Shown one piece after another: positions 36,801 to 44,592 of a DNA stretch of 64,000 nucleotides (position 1 is the stretch's first letter; each line of letters starts with the position of its first letter). The DNA is from Aestuariivita sp. (GTDB lineage: Bacteria; Pseudomonadota; Alphaproteobacteria; Rhodobacterales; Rhodobacteraceae), in the NCBI RefSeq assembly GCF_021404545.1, contig NZ_JAAWWD010000044.1, forward strand, positions 1 through 64,000, written 5' to 3'. The notes beneath the pieces are model-generated. The model did no database searches. It had not been told where the DNA came from and saw only the letters and a program-made list of their open reading frames with translations. The position numbers and the translations under genes are program-made.

Positions 36801-36991
36801 AGGTTGGCCCAGGCACGCTCGTGGGTGAGCTGGGTCTGATCCGCAACGTACCCCGCGCCCTGGACATGAAGGCCGAGACCGAGCTGAAATGCCTGCGGAT
36901 CGGCGCAGAGGAATTCCTGGCGGTTGTCGAGAACGACGCGCAGACCGCGTTCCGCCTGTTGCAGGTGGTGTCCGGCTATGTCTCGGGTTGA
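33884..36991 (+). CDS. ABC exporter-like protein with degenerate ATPase and C-terminal cyclic-nucleotide-binding domain
   Basis: Up to 1035 aa. Residues about 50-350 form an ABC exporter transmembrane domain (six helices). The following nucleotide-binding domain is degenerate: Walker A is GVTAPSEEDRR (417-427, no Lys/Thr), the signature is PLGGA (799-803), Walker B is VLVLENALASRD (825-836, Asp/Glu replaced by Glu/Asn) and no H-loop His is visible. About 270 extra residues lie between the Q-loop region and the signature. Residues about 900-1030 are a cNMP-binding domain with the phosphate-binding cassette intact (G980-E982, P990-R991). No ATG occurs near the start: TTG 33884 is one choice; homology-like sequence begins around residue 39-41, where the codon is ATA. 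Probably a cAMP-sensing, non-hydrolysing membrane protein. Confidence 0.8.
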   Translation: MIARARHGYAEFISLHARRSQGPSTGPEQGPRKTRIKTIERTLFSFIWKYSKRDQLVLLAVTTTLFPLLYLTLELPKRIINDAIGAGRSPVEFMGYTVDQVTLLVMLCGAFLLAVLVHGLLKMRINTMKGVLAERMLRRFRYTLIARVLRFPQPYFERTSQGELVSMVTSEAEPMGGLMGDAISQPVLQAGQMLTILGFLFLQSVWFGLAAVALIPLQAWLIPMLQRQINQLNKKRIIQVRALAAEIGETAQGASTLRSNGGWRFRQAMITDRLARLFEIRFAIYQKKFFMKFLNNFINQLTPFFFYLVGGYLAIQGEITVGALVAALAAYKDIASPWKELLAYYNQVQDMSLRWEIIIERFAPDGMTDETLFRDDPKEVPALTGPIELKGVTVRDADGNSVLEDLNVTMPPGRLIGVTAPSEEDRRALAQLLVREVQPASGTVTVAGHSLIGLHQSVVAERMGHATARPVLFQGTFLENVLMPLKFQPLSISGMEAVIRDAERAGNSGDPLEADWLNPRRAGFEDEAALKQWMLRILDAVGSAAPFFLRGLDMRAETPELAEAIVATRPELWSALKEAGLDRAVHRLDAEHYNPALPVGDNLLYASPRKPITSTVLAEQTDFLAFLRDQKIDAGLIALSRDVIDMLRQIFGMDGTDHPLFHKLGLEAGTFEEVAALVSAYREGEALSDENLALLMTIPFGISAEQIGPAFPDAMKKQILELRASHGESMRAKLDELYAPLSETAWAPGLSVLENALFGKISDNAGARADEVRRKVAECLADAGLRDLVVALVFDSSVPLGGANMPALLTEPLAVARAAVKKPDVLVLENALASRDREDRQRAYEALHALLPQTTLVVLADGFAEDAAFEQHLDLKQGRLVSQGDVAGPEQDGAASADLSRKLRALEQSDLFAGLGRKQLRLLAFGARWYDAPAGDYVFYKGDPPNDGAYMVIEGEAGLYQPRDGAEDQLIAKVGPGTLVGELGLIRNVPRALDMKAETELKCLRIGAEEFLAVVENDAQTAFRLLQVVSGYVSG

Positions 36992-37036
36992 GCTATGGGG
37001 CGCGGGCCCTTCTGGCCCAAACCCTGTCGGCCGCGC

Positions 37037-38281
37037 TCACCTTTCTTGGCCAGGCTCGTATGCCGGTGCACCGCCTTCAAAGGCATTGCCATTGACATAG
37101 TCGCAGGGCGCCTCCTGCATTTGCAGGTGCAGACCGTCGCCGGTATAGGGGTGCGCGCGAGCCAGAGCCTCATCCACCTCAATGCCCAGACCGGGAGTGT
37201 CGGGCGGTGTCACGAACCCGTCTTCGACCCGGATCGTGCCCTTGATCAGCCGATCGTGAAACGGTGTTTCGATGGTTTCGCACATCAGGATGTTCGGGAT
37301 GGAGGCGGCAAGCTGGATGTTGGCGGCCCATTCCACGGGACCCGCATAAAGATGGGGGGCCATTTGCGCGTTGTAAACCTCGGCTATGGCGGCGACCTTC
37401 TTCATCTCCCAGATACCCCCTGCGCGACCGAGGGCCGGTTGCAGGATGGTGGCCGCACCCGACCGCAGGATCGGCGCAAACTCGGCCTTGGTCGTCACCC
37501 TCTCACCCGTGGCCACGGGGATCCGCACGGCGCGCGCCACCTTGGCCATTTCTTCGACGGCATCGGGGGGGATGGGCTCTTCAAACCAGAGCGGGGCATA
37601 GGGCTCCAGCGCCTGACCCAACCGGATGGCGCCTGCGGTGGTGAACTGTCCATGGGTGCCAAAGAGCAGATCGGCGCGGTCGCCCACAGCTTCCCGAATG
37701 GCTTTGCAGAACGCTACCGATTGCGAGATATCCGACATCGCAGGCATATGCCCGCCGCGCAGTGTATAGGGACCGGCGGGGTCGAATTTCACTGCCGTAT
37801 AGCCGCGCGCGACGCAGTCCGCGGCTGCCTCTGCCGCAAGCTCGGGCGAGGTCCAGAACGTGGCCATGTCATGATGCGCCAGCGGGTAGAGATAGGTATA
37901 GGTGCGGATGCGGTCATTCATCCGCCCACCGATCAGCGCATGCACGGGCCGCCCGCGATCCTTGCCCAGAATGTCCCAGCAGGCGATCTCCAGCCCCGAA
38001 AACGCGCCCATCACGGTCAGATCCGGGCGCTGGGTAAAGCCAGACGAATAGGCGCGGCGGAACATCAGTTCGATATTCTCGGGGTTTTCGCCCGCCATAT
38101 GCCGCGCAAACACGTCCCGGATCACATGGGTCATCGCCCCGGGCCCGATGGAGGAGGCATAGCATTCGCCCCAGCCCACAATCCCGGTATCGGTCGTCAG
38201 CTTGACAAGGATCCAATAGCGCCCGCCCCAACCGGGTGCCGGAGGGGATGTGATGATGACATCAAGATCAGCAAGTTTCAT
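37037..38281 (-). CDS. Mandelate racemase/muconate lactonizing enzyme family protein
   Basis: 414 aa enolase-superfamily enzyme, probably a sugar-acid dehydratase. N-terminal capping domain (MKLADLDVIITSPP...GIVGWGECY) and a C-terminal barrel. Visible features include 'YTAVKFDPAGPYTL' (Lys of the K-x-D type pair), 'PLWFEEPIPPD', 'VATGERVTTKAEF' and 'MAPHLYAGPVEWAANIQLAASIPN'. The E-E-P and G-E motifs mark metal ligands and the H of 'APHLY' the general base. Start ATG 38281 has AAGGAGA upstream. Beside an alcohol dehydrogenase and an MFS transporter, it could belong to a sugar-acid catabolic group, but the exact substrate is open. Confidence 0.88.
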   Translation of the reverse strand: MKLADLDVIITSPPAPGWGGRYWILVKLTTDTGIVGWGECYASSIGPGAMTHVIRDVFARHMAGENPENIELMFRRAYSSGFTQRPDLTVMGAFSGLEIACWDILGKDRGRPVHALIGGRMNDRIRTYTYLYPLAHHDMATFWTSPELAAEAAADCVARGYTAVKFDPAGPYTLRGGHMPAMSDISQSVAFCKAIREAVGDRADLLFGTHGQFTTAGAIRLGQALEPYAPLWFEEPIPPDAVEEMAKVARAVRIPVATGERVTTKAEFAPILRSGAATILQPALGRAGGIWEMKKVAAIAEVYNAQMAPHLYAGPVEWAANIQLAASIPNILMCETIETPFHDRLIKGTIRVEDGFVTPPDTPGLGIEVDEALARAHPYTGDGLHLQMQEAPCDYVNGNAFEGGAPAYEPGQER

Positions 38282-38721
38282 CGGGCGTCTCCTTGGGTAG
38301 GTCGCGCCACCCTGCCGTCCGATGCAGGGCGCGGCAAGCCGGAAACCGACCTTTGTGTGCCGCTTTGGGTCGGCAGTGGCCGCCGATCGCATCCGTGGGA
38401 GCCAAGGGGCCGAAGCGGAAGCCATCGACACGCTTCGATCTTTGAGCCGGCGGTCCACACCGACGCAGAAACACTCTGCGGGCACCGTACCAGTCAGGAC
38501 GGCGCCAGATTGGCCGCGCAAAATGCAGGGTTCGGCACCTTACCGGGTTCCGCCGCTCACCGTCCGTGGCGGTTTCCACCGAGTGTGGGGTCTGCCCGAA
38601 AGCGGCAGCACAGCCGACAACGCGCCGATCCGAGCGGTCTGCCGGTATGCGGCGGCGTTCCGCTCTTTGGTCCGGCAACCTCCGAGCGCACGCCGCATCG
38701 GGCCAAGATGTCGGCCAGCAG
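38282..38721. other. 440-base stretch with no recognisable gene
   Basis: No open frame here has a start, ribosome site and family-like sequence. GC-rich, with repeated short words such as GACCAAAGAGCGG and GACCCAAAGCGGC on the minus strand. It may be a decayed gene or a dispersed non-coding repeat of this group; I cannot decide from this copy alone. Confidence 0.5.
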
Positions 38722-39810
38722 TTACCTGTCGAACACGATCACGTTGCGCTTGGCAGATCCTGTCTTGGTATCGGCAATTGCCTCGTTGATCTGATCCAGG
38801 CTCCAGCGATTGGAGATCAGTTCATCCAGTTTCAGCCGCCCCTGATCATAAAGGTCGACCATCCATGGGATATCTCGCTGAATGACCACGTCCCCCATCT
38901 TTGAGCCGACCATACCCTGACCGGTAAACGACAGGATAACCGGCTCATAGCTCGATTGGGCACCCGAATGGGGCATGCCCACCATGATCACCTTGCCGCC
39001 GCGCGCCAGATAAAGAGGTGCCTGATCATAGGCGGGGATCGCGCCGACGGTGACAATCACCGCATCCGCGCCGCGCCCCATCGCCTTCATCGCGTCGCGC
39101 CAAGGCCGTTTGGCAGTGGCCAGCACCCCGTCCGTCGCGCCAAAGCTGCGCGCGATTTCCAGCTTTTCCTCGGTCATGTCGACGGCCACGATCCGGCGGG
39201 CACCCGCGATCCGCGCGCCCTGAATGGCATTCAGGCCGACACCGCCCGCGCCGATCACCACAACATCCTGGCCCGCGCGCAGACCGGCGGCATTGACCAC
39301 GGCGCCCACGCCGGTGATCACGCCGCAGGCCACCAGGCTGGCCGCATCCTTGGGCATATCGGGAGAAATCGCCACCACCTGGCTTTGATCCACAACGACC
39401 TTTTCGGCAAAGGCGCCCGAGGCCATGGCCTGATGCAGCTTGCCGCCATCGGCTGTCTTGATCGGACCCTGATCCCCGTCATAGGGCGTTTCGCAAATCG
39501 TCGGCTTGCCGCCTGCGCAGGACGGACAGGTGCCGCAGGCCCGGATCAGGGTCACGACAACGCTATCGCCCTGGCGCACTGTGCTGACCCCGTCACCCAC
39601 GGCCGTGACGATACCTGCCGCCTCATGGCCGTAGACCGCCGGCAGCGATCCTCCCCATGCCCCTTCGGCATAGGAGATATCCGAATGGCAGATCGCGACG
39701 GCATCAAGGGTGACCTCGACCTCGCCCAGCCCGGGGGCGGAGATCTGGATGTCCTCAATGCTGAGCGGTTCTCCGAATGTATGACAGACGGCGGCTTTGA
39801 TGGTCTGCAT
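38722..39810 (-). CDS. Zinc-dependent alcohol dehydrogenase
   Basis: 362 aa medium-chain dehydrogenase (MDR). Catalytic zinc ligands are in 'AICHSDISY' and 'GHEAAGIV' (the GHE motif), the structural zinc lobe in 'CGTCPSCAGGKPTICE', and the NAD-binding loop in 'VVVIGAGGVGLNAIQGARIAGA'. It resembles class III/benzyl-alcohol-type dehydrogenases in the 'ACGVITGVGAVVNAAGL' stretch. Start ATG 39810 has GGGAGG upstream; an earlier in-frame start would add 19 poorly conserved residues. Leftward, like the enolase-superfamily gene downstream, but 440 bases apart. Substrate unknown. Confidence 0.92.
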   Translation of the reverse strand: MQTIKAAVCHTFGEPLSIEDIQISAPGLGEVEVTLDAVAICHSDISYAEGAWGGSLPAVYGHEAAGIVTAVGDGVSTVRQGDSVVVTLIRACGTCPSCAGGKPTICETPYDGDQGPIKTADGGKLHQAMASGAFAEKVVVDQSQVVAISPDMPKDAASLVACGVITGVGAVVNAAGLRAGQDVVVIGAGGVGLNAIQGARIAGARRIVAVDMTEEKLEIARSFGATDGVLATAKRPWRDAMKAMGRGADAVIVTVGAIPAYDQAPLYLARGGKVIMVGMPHSGAQSSYEPVILSFTGQGMVGSKMGDVVIQRDIPWMVDLYDQGRLKLDELISNRWSLDQINEAIADTKTGSAKRNVIVFDR

Positions 39811-39890
39811 GTGCAGCCTCCCTTGTTTTGTCAGAGGGTTACCGCACCGGATAAACGCTGCAAGCATGAAACCGCCATGCGCGGGGTCAA

Positions 39891-41114
39891 TTACGCCACG
39901 GTATCGCCGCGTGGCGCGGCCAACGCACTGCCTTTTCGCAAAAACACCACAAGACCGACAATCATCAGCACCAGCGAGACAAGAAACGGCGCGCCGGGCA
40001 GATAGACCGGCGCACCGGGCGCGGTGAAGGCGGCAAAGACCGAGGTCATTGCCAGCGGAGCGATGATCATCGCCAATGCGTTGAGGCTGGTGAGCACGCC
40101 CTGAAGCTCTCCCTGCGCGTCATCGCCCACCGCGCGGGACATGATCCCCTGCAACGCTGGTGTGATCACAGCGCCCAGTGCGGCGAGCGGTGTGAGGATC
40201 AGCGCCAGCGTTCCGGTGGTGACGAAGGCGATCATCCCAAAAGCCACGATGTCGAAGACATGGCCATAGATCACCGTCAGCCGTTCGCCCCAGCGGCGCA
40301 GGATCAACCGGATCAGCCCACCCTGAACCGCCGCCATCATAACCCCGAAGAGCGCCAGCGACAGCCCGATGGTCTGCGGACCCCAGTCGAACCGTTCCTG
40401 CGTGAAATAGGCCCAAACTGCGGGATAGACATAGAATGCCACCTGGTAGATGAAATAGACCAGCAAGAGCGGTCCGATCCCCGGCAGCCGCGCCAGGTGC
40501 CGAAACGCGCCGAACGGGTTGGCCCGCCGCCAGTCAAAGGGACGGCGGATCTCGTCGGTGACCGTTTCGCGCAGCACCAGATAGCCAAAGACCGCATTGA
40601 TCGCCGAAAGTGCCGCTGCCGCATAGAACGGCGCGCGCGCGCCATATTCGCCCAGCATGCCACCGATCACCGGTCCCAGAACAAACCCGATGCCAAAGCC
40701 CGCCCCGATCAGGCCGAAATTCGCGGCCTTTTCATGGGGCTTCGAGATATCGGCCATATAGGCCGCCGCGGTCGAGCCGGTGGCCGCCGTGATCCCACCC
40801 ACCATGCGGCCCGCCAGCAAGAGCCAGATCGAGCCTGCCACAGCCATCACCAGATAGTCGAGGCTCATCACCACAAGCGAGACCAGCAGAACCGGCCTGC
40901 GTCCGAACCGGTCCGACAGCGCCCCCAGAAGCGGGCCGAAGATGAACTGCATCACCGCAAAGACGGTCGAGAGAACGCCGCCCCATAACGCGACCGAGGC
41001 CAGCGTGCCGCCCTGCACCTCCAAGAGCAGATCGGGCATGACGGGCACGATCAATCCGATCCCCATCGCATCCAGCATCACGGTGATCACAATGAACAGG
41101 ATGGGCAGGCGCAC
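39891..41114 (-). CDS. MFS transporter (TetA-like drug exporter family)
   Basis: About 407 aa twelve-helix major facilitator. The first helix 'LPILFIVITVMLDAMGIGLIVPVMPDLL' has the conserved D-x-x-G-x-G-x-x-x-P pattern of DHA1/TetA exporters, followed by motif A 'GALSDRFGRRPVLLVSLV' and motif C-like 'GAGFGIGFVLGPVIGGMLGEYG'. I choose GTG 41114, which starts just before helix 1; a TTG at 41168 would add 18 residues. No TetR gene is adjacent. Tetracycline-type proton antiporters dominate the family, but the substrate cannot be assigned. Confidence 0.88.
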   Translation of the reverse strand: MRLPILFIVITVMLDAMGIGLIVPVMPDLLLEVQGGTLASVALWGGVLSTVFAVMQFIFGPLLGALSDRFGRRPVLLVSLVVMSLDYLVMAVAGSIWLLLAGRMVGGITAATGSTAAAYMADISKPHEKAANFGLIGAGFGIGFVLGPVIGGMLGEYGARAPFYAAAALSAINAVFGYLVLRETVTDEIRRPFDWRRANPFGAFRHLARLPGIGPLLLVYFIYQVAFYVYPAVWAYFTQERFDWGPQTIGLSLALFGVMMAAVQGGLIRLILRRWGERLTVIYGHVFDIVAFGMIAFVTTGTLALILTPLAALGAVITPALQGIMSRAVGDDAQGELQGVLTSLNALAMIIAPLAMTSVFAAFTAPGAPVYLPGAPFLVSLVLMIVGLVVFLRKGSALAAPRGDTVA

Positions 41115-41305
41115 TGAGGTCTCGCTTTGGTCCGGGATCAGGGCAGCGTAGTTGCGCGCCCGCCGCAAGGAAAGCCCCTACTCAGCACATGGGCTCCGAT
41201 CCAAAGGCGTGGCTGCGCCGCACGCGATGTTTTTGCGCTCGGGCCGCGCGGGCCGGGCGCCCGTAACAAAAGGACCGCGCCTCGAAACGCGTCTGTCGCG
41301 CGGGA

Positions 41306-42709
41306 TCATCCGTCGCTTTGCAGCGCGCCGTTTTCCCAGGTGCCGCTTTCTTCCTGGCCGGTGGCATAGCGCATCGTGCCGCTGCCTTGCCGTTTGCCGT
41401 CCTGGAACATGCCTTCGTAGACATCGCCATTGGCGTAGGTCGCCACGCCCTGGCCGTTGATCTCTCCGCTTTGCCACTCACCTTCATAGACAAAGCCCGT
41501 GGCCATTTCGATGCGGCCTTCACCCTCGCGCTGCCCGGCGACAAAGCCGCCGGTATAGACCGATCCGTCAGGGTAGGTGGCCGTCCCCTGGCCATGGCGC
41601 TGCCCGTCCCGCCATTCGCCCTCATAGCGGTAGCCATCGGCATAGGTCATCACACCCAGCCCGTGGTTCTGGGCATTGCGAAAGCTGCCCTCGTAGGTCA
41701 CGCCGTTGGCATAGGTGGCGATCCCCTGACCGTCGATCACACCGGCGCTCCATTCGCCCTCATAGGTGGAGCCATCGGGATAGGTGATCGTTCCCGTCCC
41801 ATCGGCCAGATCGTTGCGGAACGTGCCGACATAGACCGAGCCGTCGGGATAGGTCACGCGGCCCTCACCCTCGATCCGGCCCGCGATCCAGCCGCCTTCG
41901 TAGAGATAGCCATCGGTACCCTGGAACACCCCCTGACCATGACGGAGGTCATCCTCGAAACTGCCTTCATAGACATCGCCATTGGCATAGACGACCCGGC
42001 CCTGGCCCTGCCGCTGTCCGCCGGAAAGCTCACCCTGGTAGACATCGCCATTGGGTTGGGTCAGCGTGCCTGTGCCACTGATCTGGCCGTCGGCCCAGAG
42101 CCCCACATAGGTCAGCCCGTCGGGCAGGGTCAGCGTGCCCTGGCCGTCACGCTTGCCGCCGACGATCTGACCGTCATAGATGGCGCCATCGGGATAGGTG
42201 ATCGTGCCCATGCCCTGTTTCACCCCATTGACCCAATCGCCGCGATACTCATAACCGCCCGGGCTGGTCATCACGCCCTTCCCGTCATGCTGGGCATTAC
42301 GGAACGTCCCTTCATACCGCACGCCATTTGCATAGATCGCCACGCCCTGGCCGTTGATCACCCCGTCAACCCAGGACCCTTCATAGGTCGAGCCGTCCGA
42401 GAAGGTGATCTTGCCGATGCCATTGGGTTTGCCCTTGGCAAACGCACCTTCATAGACCGACCCGTTCGGAAACCGTGCGACGCCCTGGCCCACAATTTCT
42501 CCGTCCACCCACGCGCCGGTATATTCATAGCCGTTGGGCAAGGTGTAGGTACCGGTGCCATGCTGGAGCCCGCCCTTAAACTCCCCCTCATAGACGCCGC
42601 CATCCTCATATTGTTTGGTCTGGACCTGTGCAATCGCAGGTGTGGCGGCTAATGCCAGCGCCATGACGACTGCGCGGACTGGGATCTTATGTGTAATTGG
42701 ATTGTACAT
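41306..42709 (-). CDS. Periplasmic MORN-repeat protein
   Basis: 467 aa. A signal peptide (VRAVVMALALAATPAIAQ) is followed by about 18 complete and one partial MORN repeats of 23 residues (Y-E-G-x-W-x-x-G-x-x-x-G-x-G-x-x-x-Y-x-x-G). The whole mature protein is repeat, with no catalytic domain. Repeat identity is high in pairs (for example 'GQGVATYANGDVYEG'), suggesting internal duplication. MORN arrays mediate protein-lipid or protein-protein contact. Start ATG 42709 is at the signal peptide; the same frame stays open further upstream by chance. Divergent from the NAD synthetase gene. Confidence 0.9.
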   Translation of the reverse strand: MYNPITHKIPVRAVVMALALAATPAIAQVQTKQYEDGGVYEGEFKGGLQHGTGTYTLPNGYEYTGAWVDGEIVGQGVARFPNGSVYEGAFAKGKPNGIGKITFSDGSTYEGSWVDGVINGQGVAIYANGVRYEGTFRNAQHDGKGVMTSPGGYEYRGDWVNGVKQGMGTITYPDGAIYDGQIVGGKRDGQGTLTLPDGLTYVGLWADGQISGTGTLTQPNGDVYQGELSGGQRQGQGRVVYANGDVYEGSFEDDLRHGQGVFQGTDGYLYEGGWIAGRIEGEGRVTYPDGSVYVGTFRNDLADGTGTITYPDGSTYEGEWSAGVIDGQGIATYANGVTYEGSFRNAQNHGLGVMTYADGYRYEGEWRDGQRHGQGTATYPDGSVYTGGFVAGQREGEGRIEMATGFVYEGEWQSGEINGQGVATYANGDVYEGMFQDGKRQGSGTMRYATGQEESGTWENGALQSDG

Positions 42710-42847
42710 CTGCGCCTGACCTGTCGGTGGGTTGGCCCAAAGGTTAGGCGCAGCCGCCGAGGCCTTCAACGCCTTTTGACGGTCTTCTCTTTCCCTCCGG
42801 CGGTGATCTGCTAAATGATCCGGGCAAACTCGGGCCAGGGGGGCAGC

Positions 42848-44506
42848 ATGGCTGACCGTTTCCGCATCACAATCGCACAGGTCAACCCGGTGGTGGGCGA
42901 TCTGCGGGGCAACGCGGCCAAGGCGCGCGACGCGTGGGCCGTGGGCCGTTCGGCAGGTGCCGATCTGGTGGCCCTGCCGGAGATGTTTATCGCAGGTTAT
43001 AATGCACAGGATCTGGTGATGAAGCCCGCCTTTCATGTGGCCGCCCAGAAAACGGTTGAGGACTTGGCCCGCGATTGTGCGGATGGGCCCGCATTGGCCA
43101 TCGGGGCGCCCTATGCGGAAGGAACCCAGCTTTTCAACGCCTACCATATCCTCAAGGGCGGGCGCATTGCTTCCACGCAACTCAAGCATCATTTGCCCAA
43201 TGAGACAGTCTTTGACGAAGTGCGGGTGTTTGACGCAGGCCCTTTGGGTGGGCCCTACAATGTCGGCAACACCCGCGTCGGATCGCCGATTTGCGAAGAT
43301 GCCTGGCATGAGGACGTCGCCGAGACATTGGTCGAGACAGGGGCAGAATTCCTTCTGGTGCCCAATGGCTCGCCCTATTACCGGGGTAAATTCGAAACCC
43401 GGCTCAATCACATGGTTGCGCGCGTGATCGAAACCGATCTGCCGCTGATCTATCTCAACATGGTGGGCGGGCAGGACGACCAGGTCTTTGACGGTGGGTC
43501 TTTCGCGCTCAATCCCGGGGGCAGGCTGGCGCAGCTTCTGCCGGTCTTTGAAGAGGCCCTGGCCCATGTCGATCTCGCCCGTGGGCCGCAGGGCTGGGAG
43601 ATTGTCGACGGCGCCAAGGCGCACCACCCAGATGAGTGGGAGCAGGATTACCATGTGATGGTGATGGCCGTACGCGATTACCTGGCCAAGACCGGCTTCA
43701 AACGGGTTCTTCTGGGTTTGTCGGGCGGCATCGATTCAGCCCTTGTTGCCGCGATCGCGGTGGATGCGCTGGGCGCGCAGAATGTGCGCTGCGTGATGCT
43801 GCCTTCGGAATATACCTCCGACGAGAGCCTGGAGGATGCCACCGCCGTGGCAGAGGCTTTGGGCTGCCGCTATGACACGGTTCCGATTGCTCAGGCGCGC
43901 GTGGCGGTGACCGAAACGCTGGCCCCGCTCTTTGCAGACACCGAGCCTGATTTGGCAGAAGAGAATATCCAGTCGCGGCTGCGCGGCCTCTTGCTGATGG
44001 CGCTCTCCAACAAATTCGGAGAGATGCTGCTGACCACCGGCAACAAATCCGAGGTCGCCGTGGGCTATGCCACGATTTATGGCGATATGGCGGGCGGCTA
44101 TAACCCGATCAAGGATCTCTACAAGACCCGCGTGTTCGAAACCTGCCGCTGGCGCAACGAGGTCCATCGCAATTGGATGCAAGGTCCGGCAGGTGCCGTG
44201 ATCCCCGACCGGGTCATCACCAAACCGCCCAGTGCCGAACTGCGTGAGGATCAAAAGGACAGCGACACACTGCCCGATTATCCCGAGCTTGACGCGATCC
44301 TCGAAATCCTGATCGATCAGGACGGTTCTATCGCCGATTGCGTTGCCGCCGGGTTCGATGTCGAAACCGCCAAACGGGTGGAGCATCTGATCTATATCAG
44401 CGAGTACAAGCGCTTTCAGTCGGCACCAGGGGCACGGTTGACCAAACATGCTTTCTGGCTCGACCGCCGATATCCAATTGTGAACCGCTGGCGCGATCCA
44501 GGTTGA
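42848..44506 (+). CDS. nadE: Glutamine-dependent NAD+ synthetase
   Basis: 552 aa two-domain enzyme making NAD from deamido-NAD with ammonia from glutamine. Residues 1-260 are the nitrilase-like glutaminase with the catalytic triad E45 (LVALPEMFIAG), K113 (QLKHHLPN) and C149 (SPICEDAWHE). The C-terminal synthetase has the P-loop SGGIDS (292-297), 'TTGNKSEVAVGYATIYGDMAGGYNPIKDLYKT' and a final 'ISEYKRFQSAPGARLTKHAF' segment. Start ATG 42848 follows a GGGGGG run. NadD, a step upstream in the same pathway, is encoded elsewhere in the window (61154). Confidence 0.96.
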   Translation: MADRFRITIAQVNPVVGDLRGNAAKARDAWAVGRSAGADLVALPEMFIAGYNAQDLVMKPAFHVAAQKTVEDLARDCADGPALAIGAPYAEGTQLFNAYHILKGGRIASTQLKHHLPNETVFDEVRVFDAGPLGGPYNVGNTRVGSPICEDAWHEDVAETLVETGAEFLLVPNGSPYYRGKFETRLNHMVARVIETDLPLIYLNMVGGQDDQVFDGGSFALNPGGRLAQLLPVFEEALAHVDLARGPQGWEIVDGAKAHHPDEWEQDYHVMVMAVRDYLAKTGFKRVLLGLSGGIDSALVAAIAVDALGAQNVRCVMLPSEYTSDESLEDATAVAEALGCRYDTVPIAQARVAVTETLAPLFADTEPDLAEENIQSRLRGLLLMALSNKFGEMLLTTGNKSEVAVGYATIYGDMAGGYNPIKDLYKTRVFETCRWRNEVHRNWMQGPAGAVIPDRVITKPPSAELREDQKDSDTLPDYPELDAILEILIDQDGSIADCVAAGFDVETAKRVEHLIYISEYKRFQSAPGARLTKHAFWLDRRYPIVNRWRDPG

Positions 44507-44592
44507 CCGGGCCGGGTCCGGCTTGCAAATACGTCTGGGTGGCAGGCTGAATTGGGCTGGACGCCCCGCCGATAAAGGGCAAACTGTGCCGC

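Noticed and set aside
41318-42652. A 444-codon plus-strand open frame with a regular 23-residue period
   Set aside because: The periodicity is the mirror of the MORN repeats on the minus strand; it lacks a ribosome site and a signal peptide.
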